64,000 bases of DNA from Mucilaginibacter celer (GCF_003576455.2 NZ_CP032869.1:4650001-4714000), one strand, 5' to 3'; shown: positions 9,048 through 18,219, counted from the stretch's first letter. Made by a program: numbers and translations. The notes: generated by a model not told the origin, from the letters alone.

Positions 9048-9055
9048 TAACTTTG
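9048..9055 (+). promoter_or_regulatory. Candidate -7 box for atpD
   Basis: TAACTTTG fits the Bacteroidota -7 consensus TAnnTTTG. A TTG at 9034 is too close to be a good -33 element, so the promoter is only weakly supported. The leader to the atpD start would be about 90 nt. Confidence 0.35.
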
Positions 9056-9146
9056 CGCCTCTGAAATAGCATCTTATACATTCCTGTTACAAACCATGTA
9101 TGTTGCTGTTCAGTAAAAGCATTTTTTAAAAAACACCAGGTTATAT

Positions 9147-10652
9147 ATGCCAAACATTGGAAAAATTTCACGGATCATTGGTCCGGTAGTTGACGTAAGT
9201 TTCGCTGATGACGCTCATCTTCCAAAAATTTATGACGCGTTAGAGATCACGAAAGACAATGGCCAAAAAGTTATTTTAGAGGTTCAGCAGCACTTAGGCG
9301 AAGACCGCGTTCGTGCCATCGCGATGGACTCGACCGACGGCTTGTTACGCGGTATGAAGGTTTTAGATACCGAAGCTGCTATCAAAATGCCGGTAGGCGA
9401 TAACATTAAAGGCCGCGTATTTAACGTGGTAGGTGATGCTATCGACGGTATCCCTGATCTTGACAAAACAAACGGTCGTCCTATTCACGCTACCCCTCCA
9501 AGGTTTGAAGACCTATCTACCGAAACTGAGGTACTTTTTACAGGTATTAAAGTTATCGACCTTTTAGAGCCTTATGCTAAAGGTGGTAAAATCGGTTTGT
9601 TTGGTGGTGCCGGTGTAGGTAAAACAGTATTGATCCAGGAACTGATCAACAACATCGCGAAAGCTTATGCAGGTTTATCTGTATTTGCAGGTGTTGGTGA
9701 GCGTACACGTGAAGGTAATGACCTTTTGCGTGAGATGCTTGAATCAGGCATTATAAAATATGGCGACGCTTTCATGCACTCGATGGAAGAAGGCGGCTGG
9801 GATCTATCTAAAGTAGATACCGAAGTTATGAAAGATTCGAAAGCGACATTCGTGTTCGGACAGATGAACGAGCCGCCGGGTGCACGTGCACGTGTGGCCC
9901 TTTCAGGTTTAACTATTGCCGAGTATTTCCGTGATGGTGATGAAGATGGTAAAGGCCGTGATATCCTTTTCTTTATCGATAACATCTTCCGCTTTACCCA
10001 GGCAGGTTCAGAAGTATCGGCGCTATTAGGTCGTATGCCATCAGCGGTAGGTTACCAGCCAACGCTTGCTACCGAGATGGGTACTATGCAAGAGCGTATC
10101 ACTTCAACCAAACGCGGTTCGATCACTTCAGTACAGGCCGTTTACGTACCTGCGGATGACTTGACCGACCCTGCGCCGGCTACAACCTTCGCCCACTTAG
10201 ATGCTACTACCGTACTTTCACGTAAAATTGCCGAGCTTGGTATTTACCCTGCGGTGGATCCTTTGGATTCAACCTCACGTATCCTTAGCCCAGCTGTTTT
10301 AGGTGATGAGCACTACAATACTGCTCAACGCGTTAAAGAAACTTTACAACGTTACAAAGAGCTTCAGGATATCATCGCCATCTTGGGTATGGACGAGCTT
10401 TCTGAAGAGGATAAACTGGTTGTATCACGCGCACGTCGTGTTCAGCGTTTCCTTTCTCAGCCGTTCCACGTTGCCGAGCAGTTCACCGGCTTAAAAGGTG
10501 TATTGGTTGACATTAAAGACACCATCAAAGGTTTCAACATGATCATGGATGGTGAAGTTGACGAGTACCCTGAAGCAGCTTTCAACTTAGTTGGCAGCAT
10601 TGAAGATGCTATTGAAAAAGGCAAAAAATTATTAGCTGAAGCTAATTCATAA
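9147..10652 (+). CDS. atpD: F1Fo ATP synthase, beta subunit
   Basis: 501 residues. Walker A GGAGVGKT at residues 153-160, the catalytic VGERTREGNDL segment near 183, Walker B (ILFFIDNIF), and the conserved block with LLGRMPSAVGYQPTL. It carries the catalytic sites for ATP synthesis in the F1 head. It is followed 84 nt later by atpC. The alpha, gamma, delta and Fo genes are not adjacent, which is the usual split arrangement in Bacteroidota. Codon use looks strongly expression-biased. Confidence 0.98.
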   Translation: MPNIGKISRIIGPVVDVSFADDAHLPKIYDALEITKDNGQKVILEVQQHLGEDRVRAIAMDSTDGLLRGMKVLDTEAAIKMPVGDNIKGRVFNVVGDAIDGIPDLDKTNGRPIHATPPRFEDLSTETEVLFTGIKVIDLLEPYAKGGKIGLFGGAGVGKTVLIQELINNIAKAYAGLSVFAGVGERTREGNDLLREMLESGIIKYGDAFMHSMEEGGWDLSKVDTEVMKDSKATFVFGQMNEPPGARARVALSGLTIAEYFRDGDEDGKGRDILFFIDNIFRFTQAGSEVSALLGRMPSAVGYQPTLATEMGTMQERITSTKRGSITSVQAVYVPADDLTDPAPATTFAHLDATTVLSRKIAELGIYPAVDPLDSTSRILSPAVLGDEHYNTAQRVKETLQRYKELQDIIAILGMDELSEEDKLVVSRARRVQRFLSQPFHVAEQFTGLKGVLVDIKDTIKGFNMIMDGEVDEYPEAAFNLVGSIEDAIEKGKKLLAEANS

Positions 10653-10734
10653 ATATGCGAATGTGCAAGTGTGCGGATGTGCGAATTAAAAACATCATCT
10701 GCACATCTGCATATCTGCACATAGGCACATTAAA
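10653..10734. repeat. Word-type hairpin repeat between atpD and atpC
   Basis: Begins immediately after the atpD stop with words such as ATGTGCGGATGTGCGAA and ends with complementary words (CATCTGCACATCTGCATATC) two bases before the atpC start. Both genes presumably share the transcript, so the repeat would form an RNA hairpin between them. Confidence 0.8.
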
Positions 10735-10736
10735 CT

Positions 10737-10988
10737 ATGACATTAGAAATTCTTACTCCCGATAAAAAAGTTTACGAAGGCGAGGCTACCTCGGTAACAG
10801 TGCCGGGTGCTTTAGGATTATTTGAAATACTGAACAACCACGCCCCTATTATTTCAACCCTTCAAGATGGCAAACTTACCGTACGCGGTGGCGCAGCCAA
10901 AGAAGAAGTGTTTTTTATAAAAGGCGGTGTTGTTGAAGCTTTAAACAATAAAGTAACTGTTTTAGCCGAAGGTATTTTGACTAAATAA
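10737..10988 (+). CDS. atpC: F1Fo ATP synthase, epsilon subunit (short form)
   Basis: 83 residues, covering only the N-terminal beta-sandwich (LEILTPDKKVYEGEATSVTVPG, then the GLFEILNNHAP motif). The C-terminal helical hairpin that regulates hydrolysis in E. coli epsilon (about 139 residues) is absent, as is common in Bacteroidota. It joins gamma in the central rotor stalk. A strong terminator follows, ending the atpD-atpC unit. Confidence 0.95.
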   Translation: MTLEILTPDKKVYEGEATSVTVPGALGLFEILNNHAPIISTLQDGKLTVRGGAAKEEVFFIKGGVVEALNNKVTVLAEGILTK

Positions 10989-11013
10989 GTTTTGCTTTAT
11001 TAAAAAGTATTGG

Positions 11014-11046
11014 AGCGCCCGGGTTTTTATCCGGGCGCTTTTTTTG
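11014..11046 (+). terminator. Intrinsic terminator after atpC
   Basis: Stem AGCGCCCGG / CCGGGCGCT with an 8-nt loop followed by seven T residues. Confidence 0.92.
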
Positions 11047-11083
11047 TGGGGTAATTCTACCGCCGACATTGCGGAACAATCTT

Positions 11084-11866
11084 TCATTTTAATGATTGCA
11101 TAAGCATTAGCAAAAAAGGTAAAGCTTTAGAGTAATCCAATAACTCATACTCCAGCCCCAACAGCCTTATATTATGGTAATAAGCTTGATGCTGATCATA
11201 ATATAATTTTTCCGATTGCATAAACCAGGCCTTCGGCCCAAGCTTTTCAGCAATAAACCATTTTTCAAGCAAACGTGCGGTGCGGCCGTTGCCATCTTCA
11301 AATGGATGGATCTTTACAAATACCAGGTGAATCATCGAAGCATAAAAGAAAACCTCTGGAGCGGTTAACTTGTCTTTTAACAACATATCGATGTCGTTAA
11401 AAAGCAGTTCCATCTTCTGTGCCACCAAATCGGGCGAGCAGGCTACATATTCAATTTTACCATCAGGGTTTATTACAAACATGTTACCTGTACGCAGTTG
11501 GCCTTGGCGTTCTTTTTGCAGGATATGTTTGGTAAGTAGCGAATGTGCTTCCTGAACTGCTTTATAATTCAACTTTGCTTTTTGCGCAAATTGATAAGCT
11601 TCATAAAGATCATCTATCTTTTGCGTGTAATCCGGCAGGAAATGAGCCCCGAGCATTTTATGCTTCATAAAGGAATCAAGCTCGATATTTTCGCCTTCTA
11701 TTTTAGAGGAGAAGACGGCGGATACTGATGTGTAAAAGCTAAATGTACCGGTAGAGAGATTACTATCTTCTAATTGATCGAAGCTTTGAGAAAAAGTAAC
11801 AGGTATCTGCAACTTATATTCGTCAAGAAGGTCAATTGGCAATATTTTGAATAGAAGATACTTCAT
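11084..11866 (-). CDS. Fic family protein (class II, AMP transferase)
   Basis: 260 residues. The Fic core motif HPFEDGNGRTAR is complete at 187-198, so the enzyme is predicted active. An N-terminal inhibitory motif of the S/T-xxx-E-G type is visible as SSKIEG (53-58), placing it in class II, where the helix that blocks ATP comes from the same chain before the Fic domain. Such enzymes attach AMP or another nucleotide to hydroxyls of target proteins. No winged-helix tail is present and no partner gene is adjacent; the target is unknown. Confidence 0.9.
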   Translation of the reverse strand: MKYLLFKILPIDLLDEYKLQIPVTFSQSFDQLEDSNLSTGTFSFYTSVSAVFSSKIEGENIELDSFMKHKMLGAHFLPDYTQKIDDLYEAYQFAQKAKLNYKAVQEAHSLLTKHILQKERQGQLRTGNMFVINPDGKIEYVACSPDLVAQKMELLFNDIDMLLKDKLTAPEVFFYASMIHLVFVKIHPFEDGNGRTARLLEKWFIAEKLGPKAWFMQSEKLYYDQHQAYYHNIRLLGLEYELLDYSKALPFLLMLMQSLK

Positions 11867-11945
11867 GTGAAACGTAAAGTTATCACTTTCTAAAGTTTCC
11901 CAATAAGAAACTCATAAGTTTGAGCGTCAACGCTCGCACTTTATT

Positions 11946-12124
11946 CTGGTCGAAGTTTAGCGATAGCATAACTTCGTCCAATACTGTGTTAAGCTTAGCT
12001 TAACTTGGTAACATTTCGTTCAAATGTGTTATTATAAAAACACCGTGCATAAATACCGGGCTACGGAAGCAGTATGCTTCCGACAGTTTAGGACGAAGTT
12101 GCGCTATCGCTAAACTTCGACCAG
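11946..12124. mobile_element. MITE-like 179-bp element with 34-bp inverted ends
   Basis: The left end 11946-11979 (CTGGTCGAAGTTTAGCGATA..) and the right end 12091-12124 are inverted copies matching at 32 of 34 positions. Each end is also partly self-complementary. The inside has no gene; it holds a GGAAGC/GCTTCC hairpin at 12065-12081. A single copy of the end sequence recurs at 13555 and a diverged one at 46074. I see no transposase. The element fills most of the 381-nt gap before the aldo/keto reductase. Confidence 0.6.
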
Positions 12125-12247
12125 GTTTGAACGGTGATGACTGAAGCTGCGTGTTATCAGATAATTGATAGCTGTTATCAGGTGAGTGATTTTGTTTGCG
12201 CGGTCCCGGTCGCGAAATTCGGTAAAAAGTTCACTAATCATCATATT

Positions 12248-13246
12248 ATGGAATACAGAAAATTAGGAATGACGGACCTGGAACTGTCCGCGATCACCTA
12301 TGGATCATTTGCGATCGGTGGGACTATGTGGGGCGGTACCCAGAAGGAAGACGCCATTTCAGCCATCAGGGCATCGCTGGATCACGGCATAACCACTATC
12401 GATACTGCACCATTTTACGGTCTTGGTCTTAGCGAGGAGATGATTGCAGAGGCTATTCGGGGAAAAGACCGGTCAAAGATCCAACTGCTGACCAAATTCG
12501 GTATGGTCTGGGATGGCAGCAATAATGGCAAGGGGAGATTCTTTTTTAATGTGGATAACGATGGCAAAAATTACCCGGTTTATATCTATGCAGGGCGATC
12601 AAATGTCATTAAGGAAGCCGAGGAAAGTCTAAAGAGACTAAAGACGGATTATCTGGATCTTCTGCAGCTGCACTGGCATGATCCCAATACCCCGATCGAT
12701 GAAACGATGGAAGCGCTGCAGCAACTCATCGATCAGGGAAAGATCAGGGCGGCCGGCGTAAGCAACTTCACAAAAGATCAGATGGCGGAAGCCGAACAAG
12801 GCATATTGCTGGCGTCGAATCAGATGCCCTACAGTATGCTTAACCGCGGCATCGAGGCCGAGGTCGTTCCTCACGCCATAGCGAAAAGTATTGGACTTAT
12901 CGCTTACAGCCCGCTGGAACGGGGTTTGCTGACCGGTAAATATTTTGAAGGTGCCCATCTGACGGAAGACGATCACCGGAACGGATACTTCAGCCAGTTC
13001 GATCTAAAAAAAGTTCAGAAATTCCTTGAAAGTATAAAACCTTTGGCAGACCAAAAGGGCGCGACCCTTGCGCAGCTGGTATTGCGCTGGACAACTCTGC
13101 AGCCGGGAATCACCGTGGTTCTGGCCGGCGCCCGGAATGCGGAACAGGCGATCGGAAATGCCGGGGCGATGAATATCAGTATTAGTGATGATGAAATGAA
13201 ACATATTAACAGTGAGCTCGCCAAAGTAACGACAAAGGATAACTAA
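12248..13246 (+). CDS. Aldo/keto reductase
   Basis: 332 residues from the chosen ATG at 12248. The frame is open upstream to 12134, but the added 38 residues are not family-like and come from the repeat flank, whereas MEYRKLGMTDLELSAI is the normal family start. It shows the AKR barrel: catalytic Asp/Tyr region DTAPFYGLGLSEE, then LDLLQLHWHD, GVSNF, and AYSPLERGLLTGK. It reduces aldehydes or ketones with NADPH. Codon choice looks richer in C/G endings than in the neighbours. It is flanked by palindromic repeats and followed by a dead old-yellow-enzyme gene, suggesting an acquired pair. Confidence 0.9.
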   Translation: MEYRKLGMTDLELSAITYGSFAIGGTMWGGTQKEDAISAIRASLDHGITTIDTAPFYGLGLSEEMIAEAIRGKDRSKIQLLTKFGMVWDGSNNGKGRFFFNVDNDGKNYPVYIYAGRSNVIKEAEESLKRLKTDYLDLLQLHWHDPNTPIDETMEALQQLIDQGKIRAAGVSNFTKDQMAEAEQGILLASNQMPYSMLNRGIEAEVVPHAIAKSIGLIAYSPLERGLLTGKYFEGAHLTEDDHRNGYFSQFDLKKVQKFLESIKPLADQKGATLAQLVLRWTTLQPGITVVLAGARNAEQAIGNAGAMNISISDDEMKHINSELAKVTTKDN

Positions 13247-13262
13247 TAAAAACTACCCGATC

Positions 13263-13530
13263 ATGTCAAATCTTTTTAAACAGATCTAAATAAGGAACAT
13301 CCTTCTGAAGAACAGAATAGTCGTATCGCCCATGTGCCGGTATTCTTCTAAGGACGGATTCGCCAGCGACTGGCATCTCGTCCATCTGGGCACGAGAGCG
13401 GTAGGCGGAGCAAGCATGGTTATTGCAGAAGCTACTGCCGTATCACCGAAAGACCGAATATCTCTTGGGGATCTGGACAGATGAAGACGTGGAGAAGCTG
13501 ATACAAATAACGGCTTTCATCACAGCGTAA
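13263..13530 (+). pseudogene. Broken and truncated old yellow enzyme (YqjM-type) gene
   Basis: Starting at ATG 13263 the translation begins MSNLFKQI, meets a stop, and continues in the same frame with KNRIVVSPMCRYSS, then DWHLVHLGTRAVGG and AEATAVSP, the conserved N-terminus of YqjM-like NADH:flavin oxidoreductases, including the Cys of SPMC. After GDL the frame breaks; WTDEDVEKLIQITAF continues in another frame and then ends. About 85 of roughly 340 residues remain. It has one in-frame stop, one frameshift and no C-terminal part. It sits 17 nt behind the aldo/keto reductase. Confidence 0.85.
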
Positions 13531-13554
13531 ATTGCGTTCTCCTGCATTCTTTAA

Positions 13555-13589
13555 CTGGTCGAAGTTTAGCGACAGCGTAACTTCGACCA
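13555..13589. repeat. Solo copy of the CTGGTCGAAGTTTAGCG palindrome
   Basis: An imperfect palindrome (GGTCGAAGTT..AACTTCGACC) matching the ends of the element at 11946-12124. It lies 25 nt past the old-yellow-enzyme remnant, so the aldo/keto reductase and pseudogene are bracketed by this repeat family. Confidence 0.75.
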
Positions 13590-13728
13590 ATTTGCTGTAT
13601 TCAGTATAATTCTCCCCCCTCCACCACCCCATTTTCTCCAACCTCCAACCCCATTCCACCCATTTCAGGCAGAAAATCGGCAACTTACTATGCATGCATA
13701 AAAAACATACCGAATACCGTTTTAAACT

Positions 13729-13761
13729 TTGGTCTATTTTGTAAAAAATTTTATATCTTTA
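13729..13761 (+). promoter_or_regulatory. Candidate promoter of the ilv-leu cluster
   Basis: TTG at 13729-13731 and TATCTTTA at 13754-13761 approximate the Bacteroidota -33/-7 elements with a 22-nt spacer; the last base departs from TAnnTTTG. The leader to ilvD would be about 190 nt of AT-rich sequence. It contains a 12-codon frame at 13862-13900 (M-A-T-L-H-I-L-I-F-D-T-R), but I see no terminator hairpin after it. Confidence 0.4.
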
Positions 13762-13954
13762 TAGGCAATATTTACAGAATTAAATTTTTTAAAATAAAAT
13801 AAATTAAAATAAAATACTTATTTCAAAAAATTGGCTCGGTCTATTGTTATTGCATAATGCGATGGCTACCTTACATATATTGATTTTCGATACCCGATAA
13901 ACCTGTATCAACAACAAAATCCGAGTACTAAAACAGTTTATATATCATATAAAA

Positions 13955-15667
13955 ATGAGTTCATCATCAGATACCACCAAGGCTATAGAATTGAACAAGT
14001 ATAGCAAAACCTTTACCCAGGATCCAACGCAGCCTGCAGCTCAGGCCATGCTTTACGGGATCGGCTTAACCGACGATGATATGCGCAAAGCGCAGGTCGG
14101 CGTGGCCAGCATGGGTTACGATGGTAACACCTGCAACATGCACCTTAACGATCTGGCTAAACTGGTGAAACAAGGTATCTGGGATGAAGATATGGTGGGC
14201 CTCATTTTCCATACCATTGGCGTAAGCGATGGTATGAGCAACGGTACCGAAGGTATGCGTTACTCGTTAGTAAGCCGCGATATCATTGCCGATTCTATCG
14301 AGGCGGTTACCGGCGCACAATATTATGATGGTTTAATTACCCTGCCCGGCTGCGATAAAAACATGCCTGGTTCGGTAATGGCTATGGGCCGTTTAAACCG
14401 TCCGTCAATCATGGTGTACGGTGGTACCATTAAACCAGGCCATTGGAAAGGTGAGGACCTGAACATTGTATCAGCATTTGAAGCTTTGGGCAAAAAGATT
14501 GCCGGCCAGATTGATGATGTTGATTTTATGGGCGTTATTAAAAATGCCTGCCCAAGTGCCGGTGCCTGCGGTGGTATCTATACGGCCAACACCATGGCTG
14601 CCGCTATCGAGGCATTGGGTATGAGCTTGCCATATTCATCATCAAACCCTGCTTTAAGCGACGAGAAAAAAGCTGAATGCGTTGCAGCCGGTAAAGCGAT
14701 CAAAGTATTATTAGAAAAAGATATTAAACCATCAGATATCATGACCCGCGAAGCATTTGAAAATGCTATTGTAGTTATCATGGTATTAGGCGGCTCAACC
14801 AACGCGGTATTGCACTTAATTGCAATGGCAAAAAGCGTTGGCGTTAAATTAACCCAGGATGATTTCCAATCGGTAAGTAACCGTATCCCGGTACTGGCTG
14901 ATATGAAACCGAGCGGCAAATACATGATGGAAGACCTGCACAACATTGGCGGTGTACCATCGGTAATGAAATACTGCCTGGAGCAAGGCTGGTTACATGG
15001 CGATTGCTTAACTGTAACCGGTAAAACCATTGCTGAGAATCTTGCTGATGTAAACATTGTTGATCTTGATTTTGATGCTCAAAAGATCATCAAACCAAAA
15101 GAAAACCCTATCAAAGCTACCGGCCACTTGCAGATCCTTTACGGAAACCTGGCCGAGGGTGGTAGCGTTGCCAAAATTACCGGTAAAGAAGGTGAGCGTT
15201 TCACCGGCCCTGCCCGTGTATTTGATGGCGAGTTTGAACTGATTGCAGGGATCCAGAGCGGTCGTGTTAAAAAAGGCGATGTTGTGGTGATCCGCAACGT
15301 AGGCCCTAAAGGCGCGCCGGGCATGCCTGAAATGCTGAAACCTACTTCGGCCATATTTGGTGCCGGTTTGGGTAGCTCTGTTGCATTAATTACTGATGGA
15401 CGCTTTAGTGGCGGTACTCACGGCTTCGTCGTCGGTCACATCACACCCGAGGCTTACGATGGCGGGTTTATAGCGATGGTGAAGGATGATGATATTATCG
15501 AAATTGATGCTATAGCCAATACGATCAATGTTTCGCTGCCGCAAGAAGAAATAGCCGCACGCCGTGCCGCATGGCAAAAACCGGCGCTGAAGGTTACCAA
15601 GGGTGTGTTATACCGCTACGCCAAAAGCGTTACTACCGCTGCTGAGGGTTGCGTTACCGACGAATAG
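13955..15667 (+). CDS. ilvD: Dihydroxy-acid dehydratase
   Basis: 570 residues, normal length. The iron-sulfur cysteines are at Cys60 (DGNTC), Cys133 (LPGCDKNMPGS) and Cys205 (SAGACGGIYTANTM). It dehydrates 2,3-dihydroxy-isovalerate and its methyl homologue in valine/isoleucine synthesis. It is the first gene of a 14-kb plus-strand branched-chain amino-acid cluster. The three-Cys pattern fits the IlvD/EDD family; the ilv context settles the assignment. Confidence 0.97.
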   Translation: MSSSSDTTKAIELNKYSKTFTQDPTQPAAQAMLYGIGLTDDDMRKAQVGVASMGYDGNTCNMHLNDLAKLVKQGIWDEDMVGLIFHTIGVSDGMSNGTEGMRYSLVSRDIIADSIEAVTGAQYYDGLITLPGCDKNMPGSVMAMGRLNRPSIMVYGGTIKPGHWKGEDLNIVSAFEALGKKIAGQIDDVDFMGVIKNACPSAGACGGIYTANTMAAAIEALGMSLPYSSSNPALSDEKKAECVAAGKAIKVLLEKDIKPSDIMTREAFENAIVVIMVLGGSTNAVLHLIAMAKSVGVKLTQDDFQSVSNRIPVLADMKPSGKYMMEDLHNIGGVPSVMKYCLEQGWLHGDCLTVTGKTIAENLADVNIVDLDFDAQKIIKPKENPIKATGHLQILYGNLAEGGSVAKITGKEGERFTGPARVFDGEFELIAGIQSGRVKKGDVVVIRNVGPKGAPGMPEMLKPTSAIFGAGLGSSVALITDGRFSGGTHGFVVGHITPEAYDGGFIAMVKDDDIIEIDAIANTINVSLPQEEIAARRAAWQKPALKVTKGVLYRYAKSVTTAAEGCVTDE

Positions 15668-15814
15668 TAGATAATGAACAAAATGGCTTATCAAAAAAGC
15701 CATGAATAAAGTGAATGCCGAGTAAGCGCGTTCATTTTAGCAAATTAGAGACACAGAGAGTAAAATCAGTTTAGCACGCCAAAAAAGTGCTATAAACATA
15801 AAAAACTAACAGGT

Positions 15815-17551
15815 ATGGAAACTGCACAAGAAACCTTAACCGCACCAGCCGCCGCCGAAACTGTAAACGTTTCGGGATCGGTAGCATTATTGGAAGCATT
15901 GATAGCCGAAGGTACCGACACCATTTTTGGTTACCCGGGCGGCGCTATCATGCCTATTTATGATGCTTTGTTTGATTATAATGATAAACTGAACCATATA
16001 CTGGTACGCCACGAACAGGGCGGCATTCATGCCGGCCAGGGCTATGCGCGTACATCGGGCAAAGTGGGTGTGGTATTTGCCACCAGCGGTCCGGGTGCAA
16101 CCAACCTGGTAACAGGTTTGGCCGATGCCCAGATTGACAGCACCCCGCTGGTTTGTATCACCGGGCAGGTATTCGCGCACCTTTTGGGTACCGATGCCTT
16201 CCAGGAAACCGACGTGATCAACATCACCACCCCGGTTACCAAATGGAACTACCAGGTAACCGATGCTACCGAAATTCCTGAGGTTATTGCCAAGGCATTT
16301 TACATTGCCCGCAGCGGCAGGCCAGGCCCGGTATTGATAGATATTACCAAAAACGCGCAGATCCAGCTATTTGATTTTGCAGGTTACAAACCATGCGACC
16401 ATATCCGTAGCTACAGGCCGAAACCAATTGTTCGTCCGCAATATATCCAGGCTGCTGCCGAGCTGATCAACAGTGCTCAAAAACCTTTCATCCTGTTTGG
16501 TCAGGGTGTTATTTTGGGCAGTGCCGAGCAGGAGTTTAAAGCTTTTGTTGAAAAAAGCGGTATCCCTGCTGCATGGACAGTTTTGGGTGCAGGCGCTATC
16601 CCTTCAGATCACCCGCTTAACGTTGGCATGCTGGGTATGCACGGCAACTATGGCCCTAACGTTTTAACTAACGAGTGCGACGTACTGATTGCGATAGGCA
16701 TGCGTTTTGATGACCGTGTGACTGGTCGCTTGGATAAATACGCTAAACAGGCCAAAGTGGTGCATTTGGATATCGACCCGGCCGAGATCGACAAAAACGT
16801 AAAATCAACCGTACCTGTTTGGGGCGATTGCAAGGAAACACTTCCGTTGCTTACCAAAGCCATCGAACAAAAACAGCATACCGAATGGCTGGCCAAATTT
16901 AACGAGTACACCCGCCAGGAAGTTGAAGCCGTTATCCACAACGAGCTTAACCCAACTACCGAAGAAATGACCATGGGCGAGGTGATCAAACAATTGAACG
17001 AGATCACCAAAGGCGAAGCTGTTATTGTGACCGACGTAGGCCAACACCAGATGGTGGCCTGCCGTTATGCTAAATTCAACAATACCCGCAGCAACGTAAC
17101 CAGCGGTGGTTTGGGTACTATGGGCTTCGCGCTTCCGGCTGCTATAGGTGCCAAATTTGGTGCTCAGGATCGTACCGTAGTTGCTATTATTGGCGATGGC
17201 GGTTTCCAGATGACCTGCCAGGAACTGGGCACCATTATGCAAAGCGGCATCGATGTAAAGATCGTTATCCTGAACAACCGTTTCCTGGGCATGGTAAGGC
17301 AATGGCAAGAGTTGTTTAACCAGCGCCGTTATTCATTTGTTGATATTCAAAGTCCCGATTTTGTGGCGCTTGCTGCCGCATACCGTATCCCCGGCAAACT
17401 GGTTGATGACCGTGCCGATTTAGTACCTGCATTGAACGAAATGCTGAGCGCACCGGGATCATTCCTTTTAGAAATAATGGTTACTAAAGAGAACAACGTG
17501 TTCCCGATGGTACCACAAGGATGCAGTGTAAGCGAGATCAGGTTAAAGTAA
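15815..17551 (+). CDS. ilvB: Acetolactate synthase, large (catalytic) subunit
   Basis: 578 residues. After about 20 extra N-terminal residues come the thiamine-diphosphate domain with the catalytic Glu (VRHEQGGIHAGQGYAR), the central FAD-binding domain, and the C-terminal ThDP/Mg motif starting GDGGFQMT and continuing through LNNRFLGMVRQW. It condenses two pyruvates to acetolactate, or pyruvate with 2-oxobutyrate. The small subunit follows 24 nt later. The gap to ilvD holds an ATGGCTT/AAGCCAT hairpin at 15683-15703. Confidence 0.97.
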   Translation: METAQETLTAPAAAETVNVSGSVALLEALIAEGTDTIFGYPGGAIMPIYDALFDYNDKLNHILVRHEQGGIHAGQGYARTSGKVGVVFATSGPGATNLVTGLADAQIDSTPLVCITGQVFAHLLGTDAFQETDVINITTPVTKWNYQVTDATEIPEVIAKAFYIARSGRPGPVLIDITKNAQIQLFDFAGYKPCDHIRSYRPKPIVRPQYIQAAAELINSAQKPFILFGQGVILGSAEQEFKAFVEKSGIPAAWTVLGAGAIPSDHPLNVGMLGMHGNYGPNVLTNECDVLIAIGMRFDDRVTGRLDKYAKQAKVVHLDIDPAEIDKNVKSTVPVWGDCKETLPLLTKAIEQKQHTEWLAKFNEYTRQEVEAVIHNELNPTTEEMTMGEVIKQLNEITKGEAVIVTDVGQHQMVACRYAKFNNTRSNVTSGGLGTMGFALPAAIGAKFGAQDRTVVAIIGDGGFQMTCQELGTIMQSGIDVKIVILNNRFLGMVRQWQELFNQRRYSFVDIQSPDFVALAAAYRIPGKLVDDRADLVPALNEMLSAPGSFLLEIMVTKENNVFPMVPQGCSVSEIRLK

Positions 17552-17575
17552 AACGCCCTCTACAAAAACAAAGTC

Positions 17576-18178
17576 ATGAGCGAAGCAGAAGAAAAAAAGG
17601 AATTTAACATCACCATATATACCGAAAACCAAATTGGTTTATTAAGCAGGATAGCTATTATATTTACACGCCGTAAAATCAATATCGATAGCCTGAATAC
17701 TTCTCCGTCGGAGATTGACAGTATTCACCGCTTCAATATCGTGATTAACGAGTATGAGGAAGTAGTACGCAAGCTTACCCGCCAGATTGAGAAACAGGTT
17801 GAGGTATTGAAAGCATACTATCACACCAACGAAGATGTGATTTGGCAGGAATTAGCGTTATACAAAGTATCAACCGATGTAATTGCTGAAAAGGTTAGCG
17901 TTGAGCGTTTACTGCGCGAAAACGGTGCCCGAGCGGTAGTGATCCGTAAAGATTACACCGTGTTTGAAACCACCGGTCACCGCGAGGAAACAGACAACCT
18001 GATCAACATTTTACAACCTTACGGCCTGATAGAATTTGTACGCAGCGCCCGTGTAGCCATCATTAAAGACAGCGAAGGCTTTAACAGCAAGCTCCGCGAA
18101 TTTGAAAGGCTTGAACCAGGTGAAGAAGTAATAGAAAACGAATACCTGAACCAGGGGCAGAAGGTGTTTACTATGTAG
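17576..18178 (+). CDS. ilvN: Acetolactate synthase, small (regulatory) subunit
   Basis: 200 residues. The N-terminal ACT domain (residues about 10-85, IYTENQIGLLSRIAIIFTRR) is the site where valine feedback normally acts. The C-terminal ALS_ss_C domain follows (about 95-180). It is somewhat longer than the E. coli IlvH type of about 163 residues. It is adjacent to ilvB and surely co-transcribed. An AGCTGAAAGCTCAAGG word repeat begins right at the stop codon. Confidence 0.96.
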   Translation: MSEAEEKKEFNITIYTENQIGLLSRIAIIFTRRKINIDSLNTSPSEIDSIHRFNIVINEYEEVVRKLTRQIEKQVEVLKAYYHTNEDVIWQELALYKVSTDVIAEKVSVERLLRENGARAVVIRKDYTVFETTGHREETDNLINILQPYGLIEFVRSARVAIIKDSEGFNSKLREFERLEPGEEVIENEYLNQGQKVFTM

Positions 18179-18212
18179 AGCTGAAAGCTCAAGGCTTAAG
18201 GCAGAAGCTAAT
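18176..18212. repeat. Word-type repeat (AGCTGAAAGCTCAAGGC)
   Basis: Short run of AGCT-based words starting in the ilvN stop codon. A larger relative lies at 49136-49198, just before hemL. Confidence 0.5.
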
Positions 18213-18219
18213 ACCACCA

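Noticed and set aside
12134..12247. N-terminal extension of the aldo/keto reductase
   Set aside because: The added 38 residues come from the repeat flank and are not found in the family; the start at 12248 fits better.
13762..13954. Riboswitch or T-box in the ilvD leader
   Set aside because: The leader is very AT-rich and lacks conserved T-box or riboswitch elements and a terminator stem.
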